Source of the DNA: Virgibacillus sp. NKC19-3
GTDB taxonomy: Bacteria > Bacillota > Bacilli > Bacillales > Amphibacillaceae
NCBI RefSeq assembly: GCF_019837165.1
Contig: NZ_JAGYHC010000001.1
Span: 3,286,001-3,350,000 of the forward strand
Length of the DNA: 64,000 nt
Reading direction: 5' to 3'
Below, one piece after another: positions 1 through 8,740 of this stretch. The position numbers and the translations under genes are program-made. Each line of letters begins with the position of its first letter. Position 1 is the stretch's first letter. The notes under the pieces are model-generated. The model was not told the DNA's origin. It searched no databases and was given only the letters and a program-made list of their open reading frames with translations.

Positions 1-914
1 GAAAGAACAACTCCTAATATCGATTCCATTGTTAAATTTTCCATTCCAAATAGATCACCTATTAAACCAAATCCTCCATTAATCATAGCTATTAACGAAA
101 CAAAAGCTAATAACATACCCGTAATTTCTAAAACCAATTTTACGCCAGTCGAAGCACCACTAGCAGCCGCATCAATGATATTCGATGGTTTCTCGTCTTC
201 ATCATCACCTAGAATACTCATTTCTTCCACGTTTCCATTGCGAATATCTTCCATCTGTTTTTTGGTATGTGGAATCATTATTTTAGCCATAATCAACCCG
301 GCAGGCGCTCCCATAAAACTTGCAGCTAACAAGTATTCAAGCGGGATGCCTAACAATGAATACCCAACAAGCACAGCCCCGGAAGTAGACGCCATTCCAC
401 CAACCATAACGGCAAACAATTCCGATTCATTCATTTTTTTAATAAACGGTTTTACTAACAAAGGGGCTTCGGTGTGGCCGACAAAAATATTACCCGCAGC
501 TGAAATTGACTCTGGCTTCGTTGTGTGTAACAGCTTGGATAAAGCACCCCCCAGAATATTAACCACCCATTGCATAATTCCTAAATAATATAAGATGGAA
601 ATCAATGAAGAGAAGAAAATGATGACTGTTAATACTTCCAGAACAAAAATCGTATCGCCACTCTCCGCAACTAAGGGATCAAATAGAAAAGCAATTCCTT
701 CATTTGTAAACCCAATAATACTTTGGACAGCCATTGATAGCTTCTCTAACAAATATCGACCAACCGTTGATTTCAGTACTAGAAAAGCAAATATGAATTG
801 AATGACTAGCCCCAGTAAAATCGTTCGTTTGTTGATATTCTTCCTATCTTTACTTAATATAACACCAATGCCAAGAATCGTTATGACACCAAGGATCCCC
901 CACAATATATTCAT
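1..914 (-). CDS. NupC-family (concentrative) nucleoside transporter, C-terminus beyond window
   Basis: Reading the minus strand from the ATG at 914 gives an open frame that runs off the left edge, about 304 residues. AAGAGGAG lies at 924-930 at good spacing. The protein starts MNILWGILGV, is largely hydrophobic, and carries CNT-family signatures: a stretch reading GFTNEGIAFLFDP, the segment ISAAGNIFVGHTEAPLL and the loop GGMASTSGAVLVGYS. The family moves nucleosides into the cell with sodium or protons. It is the third gene of a minus-strand set after the GATase1-like and phosphotriesterase-family genes, separated from the latter by about 270 nt. The operon link and the exact nucleoside are inferences. 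Confidence 0.88.
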   Translation of the reverse strand, partial: MNILWGILGVITILGIGVILSKDRKNINKRTILLGLVIQFIFAFLVLKSTVGRYLLEKLSMAVQSIIGFTNEGIAFLFDPLVAESGDTIFVLEVLTVIIFFSSLISILYYLGIMQWVVNILGGALSKLLHTTKPESISAAGNIFVGHTEAPLLVKPFIKKMNESELFAVMVGGMASTSGAVLVGYSLLGIPLEYLLAASFMGAPAGLIMAKIMIPHTKKQMEDIRNGNVEEMSILGDDEDEKPSNIIDAAASGASTGVKLVLEITGMLLAFVSLIAMINGGFGLIGDLFGMENLTMESILGVVL

Positions 915-1039
915 TCTATCTTCTCCTCTTTGTGTTTTTAAAAACAAGCTCCGCCATGATTCAATATTCGAGCAGCTGATATAATACCAATGAAGTACTG
1001 CCATATGAACTTATACACTCATCTCGCGCCTTTTGGTTA

Positions 1040-1080
1040 TGCTTCATCGCATCATGGTATATCCATAACACGATGAAGCA
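1040..1080. repeat. Inverted repeat between phosphotriesterase and NupC genes
   Basis: TGCTTCATCG at 1040-1049 and CGATGAAGCA at 1071-1080 form a perfect 10-bp stem around a 21-nt loop. No T-run follows on either strand, so this is more likely an mRNA-processing or stabilising hairpin, or a regulator site, than a terminator. Confidence 0.4.
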
Positions 1081-1184
1081 AGATATGAACCTTGGGGCGG
1101 CACTACGTTTTACTAGTCCGCAGAAGGCATACAACATGCACCCTTTCCCTCATCCAGATGTTCTTCCACCGAAGAGGAAAAGAC

Positions 1185-2201
1185 TTATTTGCTAAATAAT
1201 TCTTTGGGATTGTCGATTAATAAACGATAGACTTCATCTGCGTGAATACCTTTTTGGTTTAATCGAGGAATGAAGTTCTCTAAAATATGAGAATAGCCAT
1301 AACCCCCATATTTTTTTAGAAACATCTTTAAAAATATATCTTGCGACAATAGTAACTGTTTTTCTAGGCCTTTATCTAAAAGTCTCGCTATAGCATTGGC
1401 GTTATCTTCATCAGAAGGGGACTGGCCCTCCGGAAACATAACCTCAATGCCAATCATGTCATATTCTAAATAACAACCACGCTTTGCAAGGGACAGTTGA
1501 TAATCCATATCGTCCATACTTGGGTTCATATGATCTAAGATTGTTTGCTCCAGATTTCCCCCTTCATTTTCTACAATGTCTAAAATCCGATGGCAGTACC
1601 TCTCCCAACCCGGCGTATGAATCGTTAACACTTTTCCGGATTCCTTTTGAGCACGAGCCGCTCCCTGTAATACCTTCACCTCTAGATCGGTCATACTTGG
1701 ACTGATACCTATTTCACCAATAATTCCAGCTTTGATTCCCGTGTTATCGACGCCTTCTGTTAAATCACGGATAATACTTTCCTTAATCTCATCAATAGAC
1801 ATCGATGCAACATATGCTGGAATGGTGTCATGTAAATAGAATCCAGATCCCATAATAATATTCAGGTTGGATCTTCTGGACACTTCAAACAAAGCCTTCG
1901 GATCTCTTCCTATTCCAATAGGTGATACATCTACAATGGTGTTTCCGCCTTGGTTATAAAAATGAGCTACCTCTTCACTCGCAACATCTTTATCTGTCAT
2001 TAACGTATTATCATAATTACCATAGGGATTTAAACGCAGTTTTCCAAGAATATCTAATTGTACTTTTGTTTGAGCAAAGTCCTTTTCAGGACCTACCGGA
2101 TCTTTCCATAACCTGGATCTATCTGTAAATAAATGTTCATGCATTAACGTAACGCCTAATTGTTCAACAGAGATTGGTCCCTGTACCGTCTCTACAGCCA
2201 T
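1185..2201 (-). CDS. Phosphotriesterase-family (PTE/PTER-like) metal-dependent hydrolase
   Basis: This 338-residue TIM-barrel hydrolase shows the full metal-ligand set of the phosphotriesterase family: HEH near residue 21, a GEIG segment supplying a bridging glutamate where classic PTEs carry a carboxylated lysine, histidines in LTIHTPG and ILDHMNP, and an aspartate in LLSQDIF. Members cleave phosphotriesters, lactones or amides; the glutamate-bridged subgroup includes animal PTER. The substrate cannot be read from sequence. It lies between the GATase1-like gene and NupC on the same strand, with the ATG at 2201 preceded by GAGAGGGG. A role in turning over an imported or scavenged small molecule is inferred. 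Confidence 0.88.
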   Translation of the reverse strand: MAVETVQGPISVEQLGVTLMHEHLFTDRSRLWKDPVGPEKDFAQTKVQLDILGKLRLNPYGNYDNTLMTDKDVASEEVAHFYNQGGNTIVDVSPIGIGRDPKALFEVSRRSNLNIIMGSGFYLHDTIPAYVASMSIDEIKESIIRDLTEGVDNTGIKAGIIGEIGISPSMTDLEVKVLQGAARAQKESGKVLTIHTPGWERYCHRILDIVENEGGNLEQTILDHMNPSMDDMDYQLSLAKRGCYLEYDMIGIEVMFPEGQSPSDEDNANAIARLLDKGLEKQLLLSQDIFLKMFLKKYGGYGYSHILENFIPRLNQKGIHADEVYRLLIDNPKELFSK

Positions 2202-2324
2202 TTATAAAACGCCCCTCTCATCAATCATCATTTTTTAAGTTTTTATGAAATAGTGTGTACGAAGCCATTAGATAGATCTCCGATAAATCTATTGAATGTC
2301 AGCCTATTTTCAAAATCGGTGGTG

Positions 2325-3068
2325 TTAACGATCATTTCCAATATATTTCATGATATTTACCCACAATTCTTGGTAATGTTCCCAATCCAAAAATCCTTGT
2401 GGTCCCCAGTGCGGAGAACAATCGCTTGCAAAACAAGCCGTTTTTCCCTTTTTATATTGACCTACAACTAAAAATGGATCATCGTCTACGTTTACTAACA
2501 CTTCCGCATCAGGCTTTTCCTGAAATTGATTGTATCCTAGGAAAGATGGCCATTCATCGATATTTTCAATAATTTGGTGCTTCACACCTGTATTATGAGG
2601 TCGTACTCCCTGTGGTTTTTCTACTCGATCATCTTGATCTTTTATAACTACAGGAAGAACTTCTGCTAACTCCGTATTGTTGTAATTTGCTTTTCCTTCT
2701 ATTCCACTAAACGATAAATAGCCTCCAATCATAAGCAATCCGCCGCCATTTGCAACAAATTCCCTTATTAAGGAAAGCGCATTCGGAAACGATTCCAAAT
2801 CATAAAATGTTGCATTTTGAAGTAAAAATGTATTACTTCCGATATCACTTATCACAATAGCATCGTACTTTTCTAATTGGCTGAGATCTCTCGGGAAACG
2901 CACCTGCACCTCATGCGCAGGCATATAGTCTACGTCTACACCGCCTTTACGTAAACAGTCCAATAGATAGGTAGCACCTTCCTCATACTTCGTACTTGTA
3001 AAACTATCAAACCCCTTTGCATGTATCATGTGAATTGTCCATGATTCTCCAATAAAAAGAATTTTCAA
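2325..3068 (-). CDS. GATase1-like protein (PF07090-type)
   Basis: About 247 residues beginning LKILFIGESWTIHMIHAKGFDSF. This matches the family of putative glutamine-amidotransferase-like cytoplasmic proteins (class I GATase fold). The TTG at 3068 is chosen as start because GAAGGGAG sits about nine bases upstream; the longer open frame to 3137 adds 23 residues without family resemblance. The segment where a class I GATase has its nucleophilic cysteine reads GGGLLMIGGYLSFSG, with no cysteine, so amidotransferase catalysis is unlikely as normally understood. A DRVEKPQGVRPH segment and the C-terminal half (FLVVGQYKKGKTACFASDCSPHWGP) fit the family. It is first in the minus-strand set with the phosphotriesterase-like gene. 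Confidence 0.8.
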   Translation of the reverse strand: MKILFIGESWTIHMIHAKGFDSFTSTKYEEGATYLLDCLRKGGVDVDYMPAHEVQVRFPRDLSQLEKYDAIVISDIGSNTFLLQNATFYDLESFPNALSLIREFVANGGGLLMIGGYLSFSGIEGKANYNNTELAEVLPVVIKDQDDRVEKPQGVRPHNTGVKHQIIENIDEWPSFLGYNQFQEKPDAEVLVNVDDDPFLVVGQYKKGKTACFASDCSPHWGPQGFLDWEHYQELWVNIMKYIGNDR

Positions 3069-3190
3069 GAATTCCAGCTCCCTTCTCGTATTTAAATCAA
3101 ACATAAACAAAAGGTAAAACGATGATTCCGTTATCATACTAGCTTTCCTTGTAGCGGATAGGAGACATTGCTTTGCATCGCCACCTTCTG

Positions 3191-3204
3191 TGTAACCGAT
3201 TACA
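3191..3204. promoter_or_regulatory. TGTAA-N4-TTACA dyad, copy 1
   Basis: A perfect 14-bp dyad with a CCGA centre lies upstream of the GATase1-like gene, inside the transcribed leader predicted from the promoter at 3333-3361. The same arm pair recurs at 3314-3327, which suggests the two sites bind one repressor. No regulator gene is present nearby in this operon. Confidence 0.4.
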
Positions 3205-3313
3205 TATAGTACATAATTCTCGATTCATTATTTATATTAGTCTATGAACCACCCTATTTCTTATCATTTTTACCATACAAATGAACTTCACTTCATCGTT
3301 CCTTTTCCTTATA

Positions 3314-3327
3314 TGTAAAGGGTTACA
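3314..3327. promoter_or_regulatory. TGTAA-N4-TTACA dyad, copy 2
   Basis: A perfect 14-bp dyad with an AGGG centre lies just downstream of the predicted -10 (3333-3338) of the minus-strand promoter. That is where a repressor would block RNA polymerase. It shares both arms with the site at 3191-3204. Confidence 0.45.
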
Positions 3328-3332
3328 CATAT

Positions 3333-3361
3333 ACAATAATATATACCAAGAAATATGTCAA
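3333..3361 (-). promoter_or_regulatory. Sigma-A promoter of GATase1-like/phosphotriesterase/NupC operon
   Basis: On the minus strand, TTGACA (3361-3356) and TATTGT (3338-3333) are separated by exactly 17 nt. The leader to the TTG start at 3068 is about 260 nt and contains both TGTAA-N4-TTACA dyads. Confidence 0.5.
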
Positions 3362-3370
3362 CACAAAATT

Positions 3371-3398
3371 GGGACATGGGGACAGGTCCTTTGTCCCA
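3371..3398. repeat. GGGACA-type palindromic repeat, copy 1
   Basis: GGGACATG is followed by the palindrome GGGACA-ggtcctt-TGTCCC (3379-3397). The same layout is found at 27603-27630 directly after the stop codon of a lipoprotein gene, and a degenerate piece lies near 39071-39090. This is a short interspersed palindrome; whether it is REP-like is an inference. Confidence 0.6.
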
Positions 3399-3420
3399 GT
3401 TTTTAGATTTTACGAATCTT

Positions 3421-3500
3421 GTCAATTGAAGCTAGGTCGAGCTGTAACACTCCTTCTAATTTGAAAATATGAATCGTCATGCTGGTAGAACAATTAGAAG
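3421..3500 (-). pseudogene. 3'-end remnant of a lipoprotein gene (paralogue of 27642-28775)
   Basis: Read on the minus strand, this segment matches the last codons of the lipoprotein gene at 27642-28775: both share a CTGGTAGAACAATT stretch and an AGCTGTAACACT / AGTTGTAACACT stretch in the same order and spacing. The remnant encodes LFYQHDD and then, after a one-base shift, LEGVLQLDLA, against LFYQNDD and PEEVLQLDPA in the intact gene. It is followed by the same GGGACA palindrome. It is a decayed 3' end of a lost paralogue. Confidence 0.55.
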
Positions 3501-3622
3501 ATGTTTCCTACGTGAAATATCTATTGACTTTAAAATTTCTATCGTTTATATTTTTAAATAATATACTTGCTTTTATTAACAGAATTTGGCAAATATAAGA
3601 CTTTAAGAAAGTAGGGTTGATC

Positions 3623-5256
3623 ATGGAATGGCACAGCTATTATATCATTCCCATTATTTATTTAATCCTAATGGTTATTGTTGGTATTGTTGTATCCAAA
3701 AAACAGGATACACGATCTGATTTTTATGTAGCTGGTAATAAAATGAATTCGGGATTATTATTTAGTACGATTTTTTCAACAGTAGTCGGTGCTAATACAT
3801 ATATGGGATTTAGCGGGATGGTCTATGACGATGGGTTTTCCATGACATGGATGCTTGTTGCGGCTGGTTCTTCCTATTTTGTATTATTCTATATCTCGGG
3901 TAAAATTAGGCGGATAGCACAGGATTATGAAGTTTTTACGTTACCGGATATCATGACGCTAAGGTATTCTAATTTTGCTGCGGTTCTAACCACAATATTT
4001 TCCCTCGTTGCATTAGTGGGGGTGCGGGTGGCAGTATTCTTGGTATTGGTGTTATTTTAAATTCGATATTGGGTGTTGATACCACCGTTGCTATTCTAAT
4101 CACTTCCGTTGTTACAATCGTTTATACAACCTTTGGCGGATTAATGGGAGTTGCACTTACGGACTGGATACAATCTATTATTATGGTATTGGGACTGGTA
4201 TTGGTCATTATCTTTGGCCTGCAGGCACTATCACCGGATGCCTCTTGGTTATCTGCTACTGTAAATGGCGCGGATTCCATGAATAGGGTACTTGGTGATG
4301 GATTTATGAGCGTAACAGAAAGTGCTACATTTTTAATGGTACTTGCTTGGGTAATTACATTTTTACCTCTAAATACAATCAGCCAAACTCAGATTCAACG
4401 TGTTTATTCGGCTAAGAGCGTTTCCGCTATTCAACGAACAAGTTTATTAATGATTTGGTTTGTCGCATTATTTATGGCATTTGGTTTAGCACTGGTAGGT
4501 GGCATTGGGAAAGCGTTAATACCGGATATGGCAAATGCTGAAACCGTATTTCCAATGTTAGCTATGGAAGTGATTCATCCATGGGTTGGAATGGTTATCG
4601 TTACAGGAATACTAGGCGCCTGCATGTCTACGGTAGACTCGAATCTACTGGGAGCAGGCATTCACGTAACACGAGACATTTATGAAAAAAATATCACTCG
4701 TAAAGGCAACGAAATCAATGAGAAACAAACATTAAGAGTTACACGGTGGACGCTCGTTATTATTGGTGCACTGTCAACGGTTGCAGCCATTTTCACACCA
4801 TCCATCATGGATTTACTATTGATGACCCAAAAGATATTTGCAGGAGCCACTTTTATACCAATTATGCTCGGGTTGCTTTGGCGTAAAGCAAATACGAATG
4901 GCGCTATTTCCGGGATGTTGCTTGGAGGCGGAGCAACTATTATTTGTCAAATAATAGGTACCACCGTGGACCCTGTTATTGTGGGTATTATTTTCTCACT
5001 TTTTGGTACTGTTTTTGGAAGTCTGATCAAGCAGGAAAACAATGAAAAAGGGGAACTCTTCCAAGTCCAAACAATTACGAATAAGGACATTACTTTTTTA
5101 AGTGTTATTCTTGTGGGCTATGTAACTTTCTTGACTGGCATGAATTTTATAAATGTCTGGCCTATATTAATTATGCTTACATTACTAGGGTTAATTATCG
5201 GAGTTGTTTTACTCATTGCATATATGTTACCAAAACGAAAGCGTACAAAAGGATAG
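3623..5256 (+). pseudogene. Sodium:solute symporter (SSS family), frameshifted
   Basis: Two open frames together make one SSS-family symporter of about 544 residues. The N-terminal part runs from the ATG at 3623 (GTAGGG six bases upstream; the TTG at 3617 overlaps the ribosome site) to a stop near 4060. The C-terminal part is in the next frame to 5256. The break maps to a run of five Gs at 4018-4022: one more G would restore a reading through LVGGAGGSILGIGVILN into LGVDTTVAIL. The rest shows the family features: many hydrophobic helices, QTQIQRVYSAKS and a helix with CMSTVDSNLLGAG. It precedes the hydrolase at 5270 by 13 nt, so the two were probably co-expressed for uptake and cleavage of one substrate. 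A sequencing error in the G-run would make the gene intact. Confidence 0.85.
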
Positions 5257-5269
5257 GAGATGTTAAATA

Positions 5270-6130
5270 ATGTATGCCACTCTAAATGATACAAAGTTGT
5301 ATTTTGATGTGGATGGTGCCGAAGAAGATGTTCAAAATGGTGAGATTCATCATAAACCGGTTGTATTTGTCATTCACGGGGGGCCAGGTGGATCGCATTT
5401 TAGTTTTAAGCCGCACTTGGATCGACTGACAGAACATGCTCAGTTAGTTTACATTGACCAAAGAGGATGTGGCTATTCGGAAGAAAATAATCCGGAAACA
5501 TATACATTAGAAAATAATGTAGCGGATATAGAAGCGTTACGCCAATATCTAGGACTGTCGAAAATATGGATTTTAGGGCATTCTTATGGTGGAATGGTTG
5601 CGATGAGTTATGCGGTAAAATATCAACAACACTTACATGGACTTTTGCTAGCTGCAACGTCTCCATCATATCGCTTTTTAGACAAAGCTAAGAAATATAT
5701 TGAAGCAAATGGGAACGAGGAACAGAAGTATTATGCCACTAAATTGTGGCAAGGAAATTTTCAGTCGGAAGAGGAATTGCAGGCTTATTATGATGTGATG
5801 GAGCCCCTTTATTCTGTAGCTTCTCAGAGCGCTTCAGCTACTGGATCAAAGGTGAAAACCAAACGCTCTTACCAAGCACTGAACCAAGGTTTTGGTGGAT
5901 TTTTACGAAGTTTTGATGTTATAGAAAAGCTTCCAAATGTTCATGTACCAACATTAATAATTGCAGCTGAATCGGATTGGATAACACCAACAAGTGAAAA
6001 CAGGGTTATTCACGAGAACATGCCACAAAGTGCATTTCACTTGTTAAAGAACAGTAGTCATAGCGTATTTGTTGACCAACGGGATGAATGCCTGACTTTA
6101 ATAGGTGATTTTCTGGATGACCATAGATGA
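5270..6130 (+). CDS. Prolyl-aminopeptidase-like alpha/beta hydrolase (S33 type)
   Basis: This 286-residue alpha/beta hydrolase has the oxyanion motif HGGPGG near residue 37, a DQRGCGYS segment, the nucleophile elbow GHSYGG, a late aspartate in AESDWITP and the catalytic histidine in NSSHSVF. The motif set and length fit the proline iminopeptidase family, which releases N-terminal proline from peptides, though relatives also act on esters and amides. It has no signal peptide, so it acts in the cytoplasm. It follows the symporter frame by 13 nt with TAGGAGATG as ribosome site, which suggests the transporter supplies its substrate. Confidence 0.85.
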   Translation: MYATLNDTKLYFDVDGAEEDVQNGEIHHKPVVFVIHGGPGGSHFSFKPHLDRLTEHAQLVYIDQRGCGYSEENNPETYTLENNVADIEALRQYLGLSKIWILGHSYGGMVAMSYAVKYQQHLHGLLLAATSPSYRFLDKAKKYIEANGNEEQKYYATKLWQGNFQSEEELQAYYDVMEPLYSVASQSASATGSKVKTKRSYQALNQGFGGFLRSFDVIEKLPNVHVPTLIIAAESDWITPTSENRVIHENMPQSAFHLLKNSSHSVFVDQRDECLTLIGDFLDDHR

Positions 6131-6161
6131 GGATGGAGATACAGCATATTACACTAGCACC

Positions 6162-6191
6162 AGGGGAGTTCTTATTAATAAGAACTCCCCT
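6162..6191. terminator. Perfect 30-nt palindrome between convergent genes
   Basis: AGGGGAGTTCTTATT and its exact complement meet at 6176/6177, giving a 15-bp arm on each side with no unpaired base. It sits between the convergent ends of the hydrolase (6130) and the aldolase (6288). Position suggests a bidirectional terminator, but no long T-run follows on either strand. Confidence 0.5.
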
Positions 6192-6287
6192 GTGGTATTT
6201 AAAGAATGATAGATGAAGTTAGACATACATACTTTTGTTCTTCTATTCAAGGAAAATCTTGTTTTTAATCCTCATTAACGTATAACT

Positions 6288-6941
6288 CTATTTCCTTGGC
6301 CACTCTCTTACAGGCTTGTACCCAGAATTTTGAAGAAAATCTTGTTCTGTTTCCTTACTCAGTCCTTGCATATTAATTTGATTTTGAAGTGCAGTTACAT
6401 GCATCTTTGCAGTGTATTCTAGTGTTTGTAACGCCATTATTGCCTCTTTTAAACTATTATCATAAACGATGACACCATGATTTTCCAGCAATAAAATATT
6501 GGCATCTTTTGCTTTTTCCGTCACAGCTTGTGCAAGATCAGTACTGCCTGGGTGATAATAAGGAACTCGTTCAACTCTTTCCAGATAATACATTGCTTCA
6601 ACAAAATAATTGGATGGAATTTCAAGGTTAGAATTTGCTATTAATGTACTATAAAAAGGTGATGCGTGAAGAACAGCATTCATTTCTGGACGTTCTTCAT
6701 AAATACCCAGGTGCATTTTGTACTCCTTTGATGGCTTTGACCCTTCCAAAACGTTTGCGCCTTCGCATAAAGAAAAATCATCGATCTCCATATCTCCAAG
6801 ATAGGTTCCACTTGCTGAAACATAAAATTGATTGGATTTCAAACGTGCACTTATGTTTCCTGCCGTTCCCCATGCCAATTTGTTCTCCATCATAAATATG
6901 CCTGTTTGTTGCAATTCTTTAATAAGCCCTAAACGATTCAT
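6288..6941 (-). CDS. otnC: Class II aldolase/adducin-family protein, OtnC-like 3-oxo-tetronate 4-phosphate decarboxylase
   Basis: A 217-residue class II aldolase with the family opening LAWGTAGNISARL near residue 23 and SASGTYLG next. Metal-binding histidines lie in LHASPF, YYHPGS and LLENHGVI. Such proteins split or decarboxylate phosphorylated sugar acids with a divalent metal. In a gene set with a DUF1537 kinase, the best-fitting role is OtnC: decarboxylation of 3-oxo-tetronate 4-phosphate to dihydroxyacetone phosphate. It is the last gene of the seven-gene operon, 13 nt after the TRAP large permease. L-fuculose-phosphate aldolase or another member cannot be excluded by sequence alone. Confidence 0.75.
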   Translation of the reverse strand: MNRLGLIKELQQTGIFMMENKLAWGTAGNISARLKSNQFYVSASGTYLGDMEIDDFSLCEGANVLEGSKPSKEYKMHLGIYEERPEMNAVLHASPFYSTLIANSNLEIPSNYFVEAMYYLERVERVPYYHPGSTDLAQAVTEKAKDANILLLENHGVIVYDNSLKEAIMALQTLEYTAKMHVTALQNQINMQGLSKETEQDFLQNSGYKPVREWPRK

Positions 6942-6954
6942 TACTACTCTCTCC

Positions 6955-8229
6955 TTATTGAAGTAAATTTACTAAACCAGTGGATATAGATGGTACAAAA
7001 ACGATTAATGCTAATGTTATCAGGATAGCAATGTAAAAGGGAATTAAACTTATTGCGAGTTTGTCAAGTCTTGTGTTAGCAATATTACCTACTACAAATA
7101 AATTTAATCCTAACGGTGGAGTCACCATTCCAATCGCTAAGGTTACGATCATGACAATACCAAAATGTACAGGGTCTACTCCAACTTCCAGTGCAACTGG
7201 CGCCAAAATCGGTGCAAGAATAATGATTGCCGCATTGGTTTCCATGAACATTCCTATAATTAGTAATAGCACCACGACAAATACTAAAAATACCAACGAG
7301 TTATCTGATATGGAAGTTATTGCTTCTGCAACTTGCTGTGGTATATTTTCAATAGTCAATATCCAGCTGAATAATCCCGCAGTTGCTAGAATAAACATAA
7401 TTGTTGACGTAGTTACTGTAGCCTGAGTTAATACTTTAGAAATATTTGTCAGGTTGATAGCTTTATAGAATACAATAGCTACTATGAATGCATATACAAC
7501 AGCAACACTAGCTGCTTCCGTCGCTGTGAATATTCCGCTGTAAATACCGCCTAGGATTATTATTGGCATAATAAGAGCTGGAATGGCTTCTATAAAAGCC
7601 TGCCATACTTCTTTTCTTGTTTTCTTCGGTTCCTTTAAGTAGTCTCTCTTTTTCGCAAGAATGATAACAGTGATGATTAATCCCAAACCTATAATAATTC
7701 CTGGAACCATTCCTGCAATAAATAAATCTCCAATTGACGTGCCTGCAGCTACTCCATATAAGATCAATGGAATACTTGGAGGTATAATAATTCCCAATGT
7801 ACCGGAGACTGCTTGTACTCCCCCTGCAAATTCTTTATGGTACCCACGAGATAACATAGCAGGAATTAAAATTGAACCCAGTGCAGCAGTCGCTGCAACA
7901 CTCGAACCTGATATCGCTGCAAAAAACATAGTAGTGACAACGGTAACAATTGCTAGCCCGCCAGAAACATGGCCAGTTATCGCATTAGCTAAGTTTATCA
8001 AACGTTGTGATATTCCACCATATTCCATAATAACGCCGGCTAGCATAAATAATGGTATAGCCATTAATGGAACAGAATCTAATGATACAAATGCCCGTTG
8101 AGCCAATACTTGCAGAGGGACATCTCCAGCTACTAATAGAGCTAAACTGGATGAAAGGCCAAGCGCAACTGCTACTGGCACTCCAATTAGAAATAACACT
8201 AATAAAGATATAACAAGTGCAGCGATCAT
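6955..8229 (-). CDS. TRAP transporter large permease (DctM-like)
   Basis: This 424-residue, almost wholly hydrophobic protein has the DctM signatures GVPVAVALG near the N-terminus, an AAISGSSVAATAALGSILIP stretch, a GIIIPPSIPLILYG loop and GMVTPPLGLNLFV near the C-terminus. It forms the ion-driven channel of a tripartite carboxylate/sugar-acid importer with the small permease and binding protein encoded next to it. The start overlaps the end of the small-permease gene by four bases, which implies translational coupling. Confidence 0.93.
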   Translation of the reverse strand: MIAALVISLLVLFLIGVPVAVALGLSSSLALLVAGDVPLQVLAQRAFVSLDSVPLMAIPLFMLAGVIMEYGGISQRLINLANAITGHVSGGLAIVTVVTTMFFAAISGSSVAATAALGSILIPAMLSRGYHKEFAGGVQAVSGTLGIIIPPSIPLILYGVAAGTSIGDLFIAGMVPGIIIGLGLIITVIILAKKRDYLKEPKKTRKEVWQAFIEAIPALIMPIIILGGIYSGIFTATEAASVAVVYAFIVAIVFYKAINLTNISKVLTQATVTTSTIMFILATAGLFSWILTIENIPQQVAEAITSISDNSLVFLVFVVVLLLIIGMFMETNAAIIILAPILAPVALEVGVDPVHFGIVMIVTLAIGMVTPPLGLNLFVVGNIANTRLDKLAISLIPFYIAILITLALIVFVPSISTGLVNLLQ

Positions 8230-8726
8230 TGAACTTCACCCTCCGTTTCAGACATACCTCTCTTTTTCATTTGAATTAACACTGCAAACACATTTAAAAT
8301 CATCAATAATGAGCCTGCAGGAATTGCTGCATATGCCCATGCCATTGAGAATTGCAGTGTTGGGGTTGCTTGATCAAAAACAATCAATGTTAATTGGAAA
8401 CCAAAATAAGTCAGCATGGCAAAGAACAGTACACTAATAAATAGTGTAATAATATTCAATCGTTTTTTATTCTTAGGACTTATTATTTCCAACAGGAAGT
8501 CAATCGCTATATGCTCATTTGTTCGGACTGCTAATGCAGAGCCGATAAACACAATATATATCATTAAATAACGTGAGATTTCCTCCGTCCAACTTAATGG
8601 GTAGTTAATAATAAATCGAGTAACTACTTGCATAAACACAAGTACTACAAGTGCTATGAATAAAATAGATACAAGATATTTCACAACATTGTTTACTCTA
8701 TCTATAAAATTTAAATATGCGTCCAT
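8226..8726 (-). CDS. TRAP transporter small permease (DctQ-like)
   Basis: A 166-residue protein with four hydrophobic segments and the DctQ hallmark WTEEISRYLMIYIVFIGSA around residues 47-65, followed by RTNEHIAIDFLL. It bridges the binding protein and the large permease in the membrane. It lies between the binding-protein gene (14 nt gap) and dctM (4-nt overlap). Confidence 0.92.
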   Translation of the reverse strand: MDAYLNFIDRVNNVVKYLVSILFIALVVLVFMQVVTRFIINYPLSWTEEISRYLMIYIVFIGSALAVRTNEHIAIDFLLEIISPKNKKRLNIITLFISVLFFAMLTYFGFQLTLIVFDQATPTLQFSMAWAYAAIPAGSLLMILNVFAVLIQMKKRGMSETEGEVQ

Positions 8727-8740
8727 TCAAATCCCTCCAA

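Noticed and set aside
175-984. Three plus-strand frames in the first kilobase
   Set aside because: They are shadows of the minus-strand NupC-type gene, whose frame runs off the left edge and has clear family motifs and a ribosome site at 924-930.
915-1184. Purine-type riboswitch before the NupC gene
   Set aside because: Only a simple 10-bp inverted repeat was found, with no conserved riboswitch core.
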